Of a stretch of DNA of 64,000 nt, positions 46,851 to 56,278 are shown piece after piece. The translations under genes were made by a program, and so were the position numbers. A model generated the notes under the pieces. The model did no database searches. It saw nothing but the letters and a program-made list of their open reading frames with translations, and was not told where the DNA came from. Source of the DNA: Halichondria panicea. Its lineage: Eukaryota > Porifera > Demospongiae > Suberitida > Halichondriidae. The stretch lies in NCBI RefSeq assembly GCF_963675165.1, contig NC_087381.1, forward strand, positions 3,844,001 through 3,908,000, read 5' to 3'. Positions within the stretch are counted from its first letter, which is position 1; each line of letters starts with the position of its first letter.

Positions 46851-47031
46851 AATTTAATATCAACTGCTAATTGTGTACGGTATTGAAGTAATACAAGAGC
46901 CAAATCCAATATGTTTTCAATGTAAAAACAGAGCAACAAAACTAATTAAAATGGATCTCGTGACCGTGTCGCACCTCCTCTGCTTGAGTCTGGCCCTCTT
47001 CGAGAAAGTGCGGCCTGGGATCGAGGCTAAC

Positions 47032-47910
47032 CATAGATATACACAAAAGAAAGGGATAGGCAACGCCCAGCACTTCCGTTGGATGAGGTGAGTTTGCTAA
47101 AAAGGGGCGTGTAATGAGCAAAAAGGGGTGTGTGCACTCAAAATGTCAGTGAAGATATAGTAGTATTATAGCAAACTCACATTACTGTGCTCTTGAGGAG
47201 ACACCAGATACACTTAGACATAGGCTATTAATCTTTTAGAGCTACTAGTCTATATGCAAAGTGATGAGAAAGTGAGCTCCAAAGGGGGTGTCAGTACACT
47301 CTACAAACCATAACAGGTCTGTTCCCAAGTCCTTCAAATGCCATCTCTTCGATCACACAATACAGATAAAGATACTTGTGTTCCACTTTTTAATACCTAA
47401 ACTGTGTCTTAGAGCACTTCAAACTAGATTACCATGTACAGTAAGAGCAGGAGAGGTACGCAAACTTTCTAGACTTCGGACAAACGTTTCATGGTGCTGC
47501 TTACTTCACTGCATTGAGAGCCGGAAAATATGCTTTGTTCCATGCAGTTATAAACACACTTTAATTCTGTGAAAGGTACATGTTATAAAATTATTTCATA
47601 TTGGAGATAGAGGTACATAAACTGACAAATCGGTGTTTTTTCACACAAATCAAGCTGAATAAAAGAAAGCTCGGCACTAACATAGCAGCTGTAGCTATCA
47701 GTACTAGTAGTGCTGGGTGTATGTGTGCATGATGCCTGATTGCTTTGAATTTCTCTTTTAGGCCCCCTACGAGAAAAATAAGCAGATATAGGGATCATTG
47801 TGTACTTTCTTGAGCGCAACTCTCCTCCAACCAGGGGGTGTGACGTCACACACTACATTTACCTAGCATCACGTAGGGCGTTGCCTATCCCTTTCTTTCG
47901 TGTATCTATG
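47032..47910. repeat. Element with inverted CATAGATA...AAAGGGATAGGCAACGCC ends
   Basis: The left end (CATAGATATACACAAAAGAA, GGGATAGGCAACGCCC) is mirrored at the right (GGCGTTGCCTATCCCTTTCT ... TATCTATG). Its size (879 bp) and CATAGATA ends resemble the inner unit of 26700-27586. A GATCGAGGCTA end directly precedes it at 47020-47030. No protein is recognised inside. Confidence 0.65.
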
Positions 47911-47918
47911 GTCAAACT

Positions 47919-48154
47919 TAGCCTCCTTCGCAGGCCTTCCTTTTTCAGTTATAATTTTGTTTCTGTTGTTTGTCACAATATTCACACCATACGGGAATAA
48001 TTGGAGGGAGCAAAGAAAGAAAAAAGGAAGCCACTAAGAAAAAGAAACTCCTTTTTCTTAGACGGTTCGTTCTTTCTTTCTTTGTTCCTCCAATTCTTAC
48101 CGTATTTTACCGTGTGACAAAGAACAGAAAAAGGAGAGGCTGCGAAGGAGGCTA
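47919..48154. mobile_element. 236-bp TAGCCTCC palindromic element, 9-bp TSD with one mismatch
   Basis: TAGCCTCCTTCGCAGGCC at the left and GGCTGCGAAGGAGGCTA at the right, with paired AAAGAAAG/CTTTCTTT tracts. The flanks are GGTCAAACT (47910-47918) and GGTCAAACC (48155-48163). It is related to the 46110 element. Confidence 0.82.
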
Positions 48155-48284
48155 GGTCAAACCAAGAGTTCATCCTAATGAACTCTTGGTCAAACTCACA
48201 TATGAACTTTGTTCTGCACAGTCAGCAAAGTCAAGTGGGCTACACAAGCATAGTGATAAAGCCACAAGCCCCACCGCATGTTAG

Positions 48285-48337
48285 GGACAGCTCGAACCAG
48301 GCCCAAAATCCAATTTTTGGGCCTGGTTCGAGGCTAG
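48285..48337. repeat. Short palindrome CTCGAACCAGGCCC...GGGCCTGGTTCGAG
   Basis: A near-perfect hairpin with a short AATCCAATTTTT loop. It resembles a minimal TAGCCTCG-family derivative whose left TAG is lost; the flanks TAGGGACAG and CTAGGACAG are similar but not identical. Confidence 0.6.
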
Positions 48338-48477
48338 GACAGAACATACAAGAGGGCTATATCAGACAGTGTATCAATTAAGGCTAGGAGTTGAAAGCCT
48401 ACGAGAAAAACACTGAGCTTGAAGCCATCATTGCACAGAGCTAGAGGGCCATGAAACCATGGTCGACGGTCACATAA

Positions 48478-50331
48478 TATGGCGCAATATTAGTGCCAAA
48501 ATTAGAGTATATACGTATTTGTATATATACGTATTTGTATCTAGAGGGTACTCTTTTTGTAAACTGGTATAGAAAATAAACATTCAGGGGTACACTTTTT
48601 ATCACTTGGGGGTACTCTTATCAGTTTAGGTACATCTTTTGAGGGTACCTACTCTTCCATATTATAATGACCTGAATAGTACTGAACTAAAAAAGAGTAC
48701 CCTCAAATAAAAAGAGTACCCTCAAATAAAAAGAGTACCATCAAATAAAAAGAGTACCCCCAAATAAAAAGAGTACCCCCAAATAATTAAAGTACACGCA
48801 CTTTAACCTCTACTTAGAGGTGTGGCTTGTATTTCTATTTAGAGCGCCCCTTAGAATTGTGAACAATCAGTCTGCCCTAAGACCCCCCAAGTTTTCAGTA
48901 TTTGCAAGACAAGACAGGAAATACATACCACAAGTATTTTAATGGTATTCATAAGGAGACATCACAAAAACATTGTTTTAATGAAATTCATAATTATATA
49001 ATGAGATTCATAATGATGACACCCTACAATTCTGCTAGATTGTAGTGAATGATGATTTTTTTCTGAATTTCCACCATTTACTGAACTAGAACCTGTTACT
49101 AGGAGATAAATTAGTTCAATATGGAATGTATTGACTCAGCAAGTTTGGACTGGATTGAGATAGTGTGAACAGCTTGCGCAAAAACTCAAAATCTCTGTGG
49201 TTGGTGGCTGCATATCTCCAGATGTGAATGGAACCAGTGACTGCCTAATAGTGCATCTGATGCATTTGCATGCTTTGCAGCAAGCTAGAAGGCTTGAAGT
49301 CATTCATAAAGTGTTCTATGCTATTGCCAAGTTGTGTATTTATTTCAAAGTTTGTGTAACTGCTTTGCAAACACCATTCATTTGTATGGCATTTACCTTG
49401 AATATGTTGTAATTTAGATCCTTTTGATTTGATCAACCAATTTTTAGCTTGCTACGTTGATGGTGAACAGCTTGCTCAAACTCTCGAACTTTCCGCCACA
49501 ACTTCATGCTAGTTTGACCCAAATTCATATTTTAAAGTGTTTATCGTATGTTGAACTGTCTTCTTATTACATATTTCAACTTAAAAACCTTTACTTTTAT
49601 CAGAAACAACGAAAAACTGTTCTCATTAATACATTCATGAGGCAACTTGTAGCACTTCCTGTCTTACAACATTTGGGCAGACTGAATATTAATCATTGAA
49701 CAGTCCCTTGGAAGTCTGGTGTAACTACGCTGGAAGCTGCTGATATTAATCTTTATGGTTATTGAACAGTCCCTTGGAAGTCTGGTTGTAACTACGCTGG
49801 AAGCTGCTGATAGCTGATTTATAGAGATATTGTTGATGGCTCGTTGAGCCCTGGGCTATGTAGCACACGCTATCTCTAGAGGACATGCTGGTGGCGAGTT
49901 GCAATCTACTTGCGATCTAATATCAGTCAACAGTTCTCTATAAATCAGCTATCAGCAGCTTCCAGCGTAGTTACACCAGACTTCCAAGGGACTGTTCAAT
50001 GATTAATATTGTTCACAATTCTAAGGGGCGCTCTAAATAGAAATACAAGCCACACCTCTAAGTAGAGGTTAAAGTGCGTGTACTTTAACCTTAGAAATTA
50101 TTTGGGGTACTCTTTTTATTTGATGGTACTCTTTTTATTGGAGGGTACTCTTTTTATTTGAGGGTATACTCTTTTTATTTGAGGGTACTAGTTCAGTACT
50201 CTTCAGGTTATTATAATAACCCCCAAGTGATAAAAAGTGTACCCCTGAATGTTTATTTTCTATACCAGTTTACAAAAAAGAGTACCCCCTAGATACAAAT
50301 ACGTATATACTCTAATTTTGGCACTAATATT
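48478..50331. mobile_element. Foldback element with GAGTACCCTC minisatellite, right end truncated
   Basis: The left end TATGGCGCAATATTAGTGCC is followed by GGGTACTCTTTTT-type arrays (48545-48785) with a unit of about 19 bp (AAAAAGAGTACCCTCAAAT). The inverted arm is at about 50010-50331 and stops at CACTAATATT, lacking the terminal GCGCCATA. The interior (48870-49990) has ORFs without recognisable domains and an inverted repeat of CAGTCCCTTGGAAGTCTGG blocks. Confidence 0.75.
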
Positions 50332-50418
50332 TCCTGTTGCTAGTCTGGAGTTCTAGTATCACATCCTAATTTTCCTACGTCGCCTTCTGTCAGGGGCTAA
50401 TTCTTTCTACTAGTAACA

Positions 50419-51438
50419 TATGGCGCAATATTAGTGCCAAAATTAGAGTATAATATACGTATTTGTATTGGTATTGGTATAGAAAATAAACATTGGGGTA
50501 CACTTTTTATCACTTGGGGTCAAATATTTCTTTTGAGGGTACCTACTCTTTCATATTATAATGACCTGAAGAGTACCCTCAAATATATTTTCCATACTGA
50601 ACTAAAAAGAGTACCCTCAAATAAAAAGAGTACACATAAAAAGAGTACCCCCAAATAATTTCTAAGGTTAAAGTTCACGTACTTTAACCTCTACGTGTAT
50701 TTCTATTTAGAGCGCATCCTTAGACTTCGAGTACGTTTTGTCCATGTAATAAAAGCACCATAATTATAATTTTTTTATCTAGTCAATTTTTGGGTAGTCC
50801 CTTAGAACACTAATCATAAGGGATCTGATGAAGGCCTTCTCACTTCTTCAGAAGCTAAGATATAGGTGTACAAAATCTACTCGGAACTGTATGGTCTCGC
50901 CACCAGCATGCCTCTGTTTGACTCAACGAGCCATCAACAATATCAGTCAACAGTTCTCTATAAATCAGCTATCAGCAGCTTCCAGCGTAGTTACACCAGA
51001 CTTCCAAGGGACTGTTCAATAACCATAAAGATTAATATCATCCAAGGGACTGTTCAATGATTAATATTGCTCACAATTCTAAGGGGCGCTCTAAATAGAA
51101 ATACAAGCCACACCCCTAAGTAGAGGTTAAAGTGCGTGTACTTTAACTGTACTTTAACCTTAGAAATTATTTGGGGGTACTCTTTTTATTTGATGGTACT
51201 CTTTTTATTTGAGGGTATACTCTTTTTATTTGAGGGTACTCTTTTTAGTTCAGTACTCTCTTCAGGAGATGGAAGAGTAGGTACCCTCAAAAAAATTATT
51301 TGTGTACCTAAACTAGAGTACCCTCTAGAGTACCCCCAAAAAAGTGTACCCCTGAATGTTTATTTTCTATACCAGTTTACAAAAAGAGTACCCCCTAGAT
51401 AGTATATACTCTAATTTTGGCACTAATATTGCGCCATA
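50419..51438. mobile_element. Foldback element with GAGTACCCTC arrays and 6-bp TSD
   Basis: The ends TATGGCGCAATATTAG and its inverted copy at 51423-51438 are intact. GTAACA (50413-50418) and GTAACG (51439-51444) flank it, a 6-bp duplication with one mismatch. Both arms contain arrays of the AAAAAGAGTACCCTCAAAT unit in opposite orientation. The TATGGCGC end and 6-bp duplication are shared with the unrelated-looking foldback element at 32154. Confidence 0.85.
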
Positions 51439-51497
51439 GTAACGCGGTTAGCTATAATGATATTTATGTAGACTATAATTTTGTTCATGTTCCACAC

Positions 51498-51725
51498 CCA
51501 CTTGTGGTCATTTAAATGTCCAAGAAATTCCTGGACACACTTGAACCAAACCTCAATGTGAGTTTGACCAGTACTCAAGCTTTTAGGTTGAGGCGGGTAT
51601 TCGAGACTATCCGGCTTGTGGTCATTTAAATGTCCAAGAAATTCCTGGACACACTTGAACCAAACCTCAATGTGAGTACTCAAGCTTTTAGGTTGAGGTT
51701 GAGGCGGGTATTCGAGACTATCCGG
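51498..51725. repeat. Tandem duplication of about 113 bp
   Basis: Two copies of a block containing TGTGGTCATTTAAATGTCC, CTGGACACACTTGAACC and GGCGGGTATTCGAGACTATC. The same CGAATACCCGCCTCAACC end occurs at about 32092 next to the foldback element. Confidence 0.85.
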
Positions 51726-51824
51726 CTCCCACGCTGCGCTTATTTTTTTTTTTAAGTTTTATATAAGCAACTAGCTATCAATGCATGTAAGCTATCAATG
51801 CATGTATATATATATACATGTAAG

Positions 51825-52155
51825 TTATTGAGAGTTGCTCAGTGGCACTCGGCCCTCTTGGCATGGCAGGTCGATGGATGTTATTGGATTGCACCTCTTA
51901 CATTGTAGTAGAGAATAACTCAGTTTGCATCTGATGTATGTCTTGTTTTGTTTCTGAGCTGTTATTGAGGCTATTCTTTTGTAGACTACATTTGCAATTG
52001 GGCCCATTCCTCCTGATGTTGAGAAGACAAGGGGGGAGAAGGATCCATGCTCCACTTCTCTTATACGTTCATCGTATGCTCTTTTCTTCTCTAGTTCGTT
52101 CTTCTTGTAGCATTGCGCTTATCGCAGCAAAAAATTCACGGGGCGTGTCAGGTCC
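51825..52155 (-). pseudogene. Retroelement-associated ORF fragment
   Basis: The minus-strand frame reads KKRAYDERIREVEHGSF, FSTSGGMGPIANVVYKRIAS, RCKLSYSLLQCKRC and ends at a stop at 51825. This resembles, from my recollection, a C-terminal segment found widely in invertebrate retrotransposon-linked proteins (ERI-REVEHGSFTPLVFS, then R-C-x-L-S-F-S-L-L). No start or upstream domain is preserved. The family assignment is from memory and the exact element type is uncertain. Confidence 0.55.
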
Positions 52156-52189
52156 GTTACGAGACGTGCCGCCCTCGACCACGTGACTA

Positions 52190-53099
52190 TCTGCGTACTC
52201 GCAGTTTACAGTCTTCTCTAAGTTGTTTTTGTCGTTAGACTCGCATAACTAGCCTAGAGCTACATTTTGATGCAAGTTTCACCCAATTTTATAAACAAGC
52301 CTGACTCGTTTTGATATGGACTCTCAAAGGACTCTCAAAGTTTTTCACACAAGAACAGCACAAGATCATTATGCACCTATCAATGTGATGCCCCACCACC
52401 CCCCCGGGACATCATACGGGGGAATTTGACACTATTTGACCTGGAATTTTGACGGCCTTCCAAGTTACTTGGTCAGTCACATGTACTGCGCATTAATTAG
52501 AGTCTGCATACAGCTGCAGCTGCAGTAGTGCAGTACTAGTACTGCTGATAGATGGACCAAAAGCAAGTTGTAGTTACTCTAGGAAGATAGGAAAGAGGAA
52601 AAGACTTGTCTCCTTCACTAGTAGTGATGAGGCTAGTGACAACTAGTGAAGAGGATTAAAAAGGACAAGCTTCCTTCTGCTAACTATGAGATTGTTCTTC
52701 AAATGAAATATGCTGAAGTGGATGAATTTATTGAAGTTAGTGATACAGACGAAATTGAACATAAAGCAATACTCGAATTCTCTTCGAGTATATTAATATA
52801 ATTTTGAATTGTAGCTACAAGATCTAAAAGAGCAGTTTAACCTGACAGTTCCTGTTAATTCTCCGACTGAGCTCATCAGTTATCGCCCTGTAAGTTTATA
52901 TATAAAATATATTTCTGTGCAGGATGTTCTAACTACTAGTTCTTCTATTCAGTCATCGTTATGTTTATCTCCCGCTGGAGAAATGTCTCTCTCTGTTGAA
53001 CAGGCAAAGGTGTGTATATTTAATATTTAATATTTGTGAACCAAATGCTTTAATATTAAAACACTAAGAACATCATGTACACACTTAATAATAAAGTAC
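52190..53099. other. Unassigned sequence upstream of the LINE
   Basis: Plus-strand fragments around 52560-53000 have codon-like content interrupted by stops and end in GTAAG/GTGTG-like donors (about 52890 and 53010), perhaps exons of a decayed element gene. I do not recognise them. Confidence 0.4.
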
Positions 53100-53981
53100 A
53101 AGGATTCAACTTCTATTAGAGAGAAATCTAAGATATACAGGAAAGACAACTTACGACCCTATGAACAGAGAGTAATGCATTCCTTAATAGTCGAAGACGA
53201 CTTTTGGAAGCAGCTCGGACTAAAGTGAATGAGACGTGCCAAACGTAATGAGACCGAAGTAACTCCTAAAACTCTCTGAGGAGGCACGGACCAAACACAT
53301 TGGTGAACTTAAGGACTTCAATGATCGGCTTATGTACAAAGAGAAAGTACGAGACTCATTAGCTACAATGGCTAGGAACTACAAACTTTGTGATCAAGTA
53401 ACTGACTGTAATAAAAAACAAAGAAGAGAATGCGAACAAGAGCTTGTTAGCTTGTTATCTGGAAAAAGAAGCAACAGAAGGGCAGCTGGTATCAAAAGAA
53501 GTCACGACCTGGTACCTCTAAGAGCTGCATGTCAGATCCAGAACCTGACAGTGAGTACTCAAGTCGATCAAGATCTGCATCAATATCTACCACCCCATCC
53601 CGCTGGGAAGACAGCAATGTATGTTATTAATCGATTTGCCCCCAGGGTCAAAGTAAGGGCCAAAAAGAACCACCCCAAGTGGTACAACTCAGCAGTAAGG
53701 CATCACATAAACTGTGTTCTTTCTAATGGACGCTTTCTAATGGACGGGGACAAAGCGTCTCGGGCCATCCTCCTAACTCAACCTCACTTCAGACACCCAC
53801 AACCGTTCTTGATCATCTTGATATTTCGGACACTGAAGTATACACCGCCCTTGCCAGTTTGGATCTTGTTCACTAGCCTGTAGTTCATCATTTGTTCAGT
53901 CTGAGTCTGCAAAATTGCCTGGAAAGTACTCCCTATATACCTATTTCCCTACTTTGTGTAATTTCTAAGGTACTGGAAAGG

Positions 53982-54532
53982 TAGTCTCGCGAGCAGCCGT
54001 CGAAGGGGGAAGGACGTCTGGTCGAAGTGGCCGGTTTTCCATGGGCTCAGGAATGTTTGCAATAGCATTATAAAAATTGTCATAAAACGTCAAATAAATT
54101 GATCATTATAAAACATATAAAACGTCGTCAGAATCTCCCACATAAACTGCACTAGCACCTCTGTCAGTCATGGCTTTCACTTGATCTTTCATCAGTGCCA
54201 CAAGAGGGCTCACTGCAATGACTAATGAAGAGGCAGGTGATTTTCTGATCTCGTCGAACACTCCAGGTAGGACACAAAAACATAGAGATTTCCCACTACC
54301 AGTAGGTAAGCTGACAAACACGTCTCTAACTCTTGACTGGGTTTCATCCTAGCTTTATAGTAGCGACACGAATTGCAGCAGTTAATAGGTACGTCAGAAC
54401 ACATAGCAAACCCCGCCCACAATGTTTATTCTGGCAATCTGATTGGTGCGACAACATTCCGAAACAGGCCCATGGAAAACCGGCCACTTCGACCAGACGT
54501 CCTTCCCCCTTCGACGGCTGCTCGTGAGACTA
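53982..54532 (-). mobile_element. TAGTCTCG-ended DNA element with 65-bp TIRs, 9-bp TSD and RecQ helicase fragment
   Basis: Inverted arms at 53982-54046 and 54468-54532 (TAGTCTCGCGAGCAGCC ... TTTTCCATGGGC) are nearly perfect. CTGGAAAGG flanks both sides (53973-53981 and 54533-54541). It inserted into a LINE reverse-transcriptase frame; one copy of CTGGAAAGG restores that frame. The interior carries a minus-strand RecQ helicase segment (see next entry). At 551 bp it must be a non-autonomous derivative. Confidence 0.92.
54106..54375 (-). pseudogene. RecQ-type DNA helicase fragment (motif 0 to motif Ia)
   Basis: The minus-strand frame at about 54336-54106 reads RDVFVSLPTGSGKSLCF (Walker A, motif I), a GVFDEIRKSP linker, LVIAVSPLVALMKDQ (motif Ia) and GASAVYVGDSDD, then stops. 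Just upstream, in a different frame, is KARMKPSQELE, similar to the RecQ motif 0 Q-motif (L-x-P-x-Q). The remaining helicase motifs (DEAH box onward), RecQ-C-terminal and HRDC regions are absent. RecQ helicases unwind DNA 3' to 5'; the fragment cannot do so. It matches the fragment in the 16118 element, so it comes with the element family and not from a chance capture. Confidence 0.85.
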
Positions 54533-55317
54533 CTGGAAAGGATCATATATGATAATGTGTTTGAGTTCATTGGCAAGTCTATAACATCAGCTCAATTCGG
54601 CTTTCTGCGTAATCAGACAGTAATCACTCATGTCTGCAACAACTCCTGACCTTTCTCTGGGGTGTCATTGATACGATGGAAAAGAAGTGTCAACTGGGCT
54701 TTTGACAGGGTTCCCCACCATGATCTTCTCTCGGGTCATGAGCAATTGGTCTCGGTATCCACTCAACTCTACTCCCAGTATCGTTCCGGGTTCTTGGTAT
54801 ACATTAACGACCTACTCCTGACGACACTAAATGCTCTCATATGATTAAATCTCAATCAGACTACAGTCTGACCTTGATCGCCTGTCCCATTGGAGTTTGC
54901 TACTCTTTAATGATGAAAAATTGTGTATTGACTTGTCGTTGACTCATCATACAGAAACTAATCACACCCAGGGAGAACCACAGAGACCTGGGGCTGACCA
55001 AATTCTAGGCTGGTCAAAAGTCAACTCAGTTTAATTCGTAGAACATTTTCATTCTCAACCTCAACATCCACCAATCTGAAACAATCTGAAACTGTATCTG
55101 TCGCTCTCAACTGTCCTACGGCCTGCTTTTATCAAAGATATTAATGACTGCTACAGCATTGCCAGATTGATAATTTCCTACTCATTGAGTTTTCAGCCTG
55201 TGCAATATTATGTTTGTTCATCATGACACGTATTTTCTACGCAATACAGCTTCTATGTTTTATTGTTTACAATGTAGGTGCAGGAGGCCTCTGATTTGGC
55301 TAGCCTTATAAGGAACT

Positions 55318-56013
55318 TCTGAGCAAAGATGAATACGATTTTCGTTTTGATATTGGTGCCCCTCAAGGATATCCGTCCTTGATGACAATGCATTACGTTG
55401 TTTTGAATGTAAAAGCAGAGCTAGATCAACTTTTGTGTGGCATGTCTTCTACGTTTCAAATGTTGGAACTTGTCCGAGCATACCCTCACACGTTCAGGCC
55501 TCTGTTTTTACACAGTACCCCCCGTCCACTTACATGGAGCATGGAGCAAGTTGTTTCATTTACTACCCGCGATGACTTCTGCTGCTGGAAGTTCCGTAAG
55601 AGAAACTGAGGAAGCAACTGTCATGAAATGGACTAAACTTTTTCAACTCGTTGAACGTTAGTTGTATAATTATTGTTAAATCATATGTAACGTGCGTATA
55701 GCTACAAATCTATTTTCTGTTACTAGTTTTTGTCTCTCTGGTAGTGCCCAAGTACATGTATAATAAACTCTCTCGCTAAAGTTCACACTCGAAGACATCC
55801 TAAAGTTCGTTACTGGGGCTCCATCCACTCCTCCTATGGGGTTTCAACCACCACCCTCACTGGACTTTAATAGTTTCTCAAGTTACCCAATTTCTAACAC
55901 TTGTAGTAATACACTTGTTGTAGTAATACACTTGTCATGATCTCTCAGATGAGGAATTCAATTACAATGTTATTACTGGCATGATCAATTCAGCTGGATT
56001 TGGTAGAGTGTAA
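55318..56013 (+). pseudogene. HECT-like (G2E3-type) C-terminal pseudogene
   Basis: Two blocks lie on the plus strand. Block 1 (about 55318-55665) reads EYDFRFDIGAPQGYPSL, then LDQLLCGMSSTFQMLELVR and PHTFRPLF, then after a frameshift SAAGSSVRETEEATVMKW. Block 2 (about 55783-56013) reads FTLEDILKFVTGAPSTPP, MGFQPPPSLDFNSF, NTCSNTL, then after a shift SDEEFNYNVITGMINSAGFG and RV-stop. This layout matches the HECT-type C-terminal lobe of G2/M-phase-specific E3 ligase-like proteins that are abundant in invertebrate genomes. The second frameshift coincides with a duplicated TAGTAATACACTTGT (about 55904-55936). The N-terminal part is missing or decayed. It converges on the integrase-like gene. Confidence 0.65.
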
Positions 56014-56278
56014 ATGTATTTTCTTGTATTGTACTCGTTTATTGCGCTATCTCGCAGTTGAGTTATAATATTAATGTATGACCATCATTTATTGTTTACT
56101 CTTGTCATATACATACGTTCAAATCCCCATGACTCATCAAATGTTTTTTTTATCTAAAAAAGTGATCATAATTATTATGTCGTAAGGTGTGTACCCACTA
56201 GTGATACAGTTTCTAAATATAAACATTCTCCGAAGTCATGTGTATTTTGTAAAGGGTCAATATGTCCTATTGATGCTG

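Larger units (their letters stand above)
53100..55060 (+). pseudogene. Non-LTR retrotransposon (LINE) remnant, interrupted by a 551-bp element
   Basis: A 183-codon open frame (53332-53883) ends its domain with FAPRVKVRAKKNHPKWYNS, resembling the tail of the LINE endonuclease. Reverse-transcriptase pieces follow: IPISLLCVISKVLER up to 53981, then IIYDNVFEFIGKSITSAQFG from 54542, FDRVPHHDLL (about 54700), VYINDL (about 54797), then, after a frameshift or deletion, DDTKCSHMIK with the catalytic Asp pair, and DLDRLSHWS (about 54870). Several frameshifts and stops show it is dead. The element at 53982-54532 splits the frame exactly between VLER and IIYD. Confidence 0.8.

Noticed and set aside
46608..46886. 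92-codon plus-strand ORF rich in Phe/Leu/Ser
   Set aside because: Its composition comes from the CTTTCTTTC tract in the inverted arm of a MITE.
48870..49700. ORFs inside the GAGTACCCTC foldback element (e.g. 49197-49412, 49457-49699)
   Set aside because: Short, with no transposase motifs; one overlaps an antisense ORF of the same length, as expected by chance.
54222..54576. Alternative-frame ORFs over the RecQ-bearing element
   Set aside because: Most are shadows of the inverted arms or of the helicase frame; only the short KARMKPSQELE stretch is retained as a possible motif-0 remnant.
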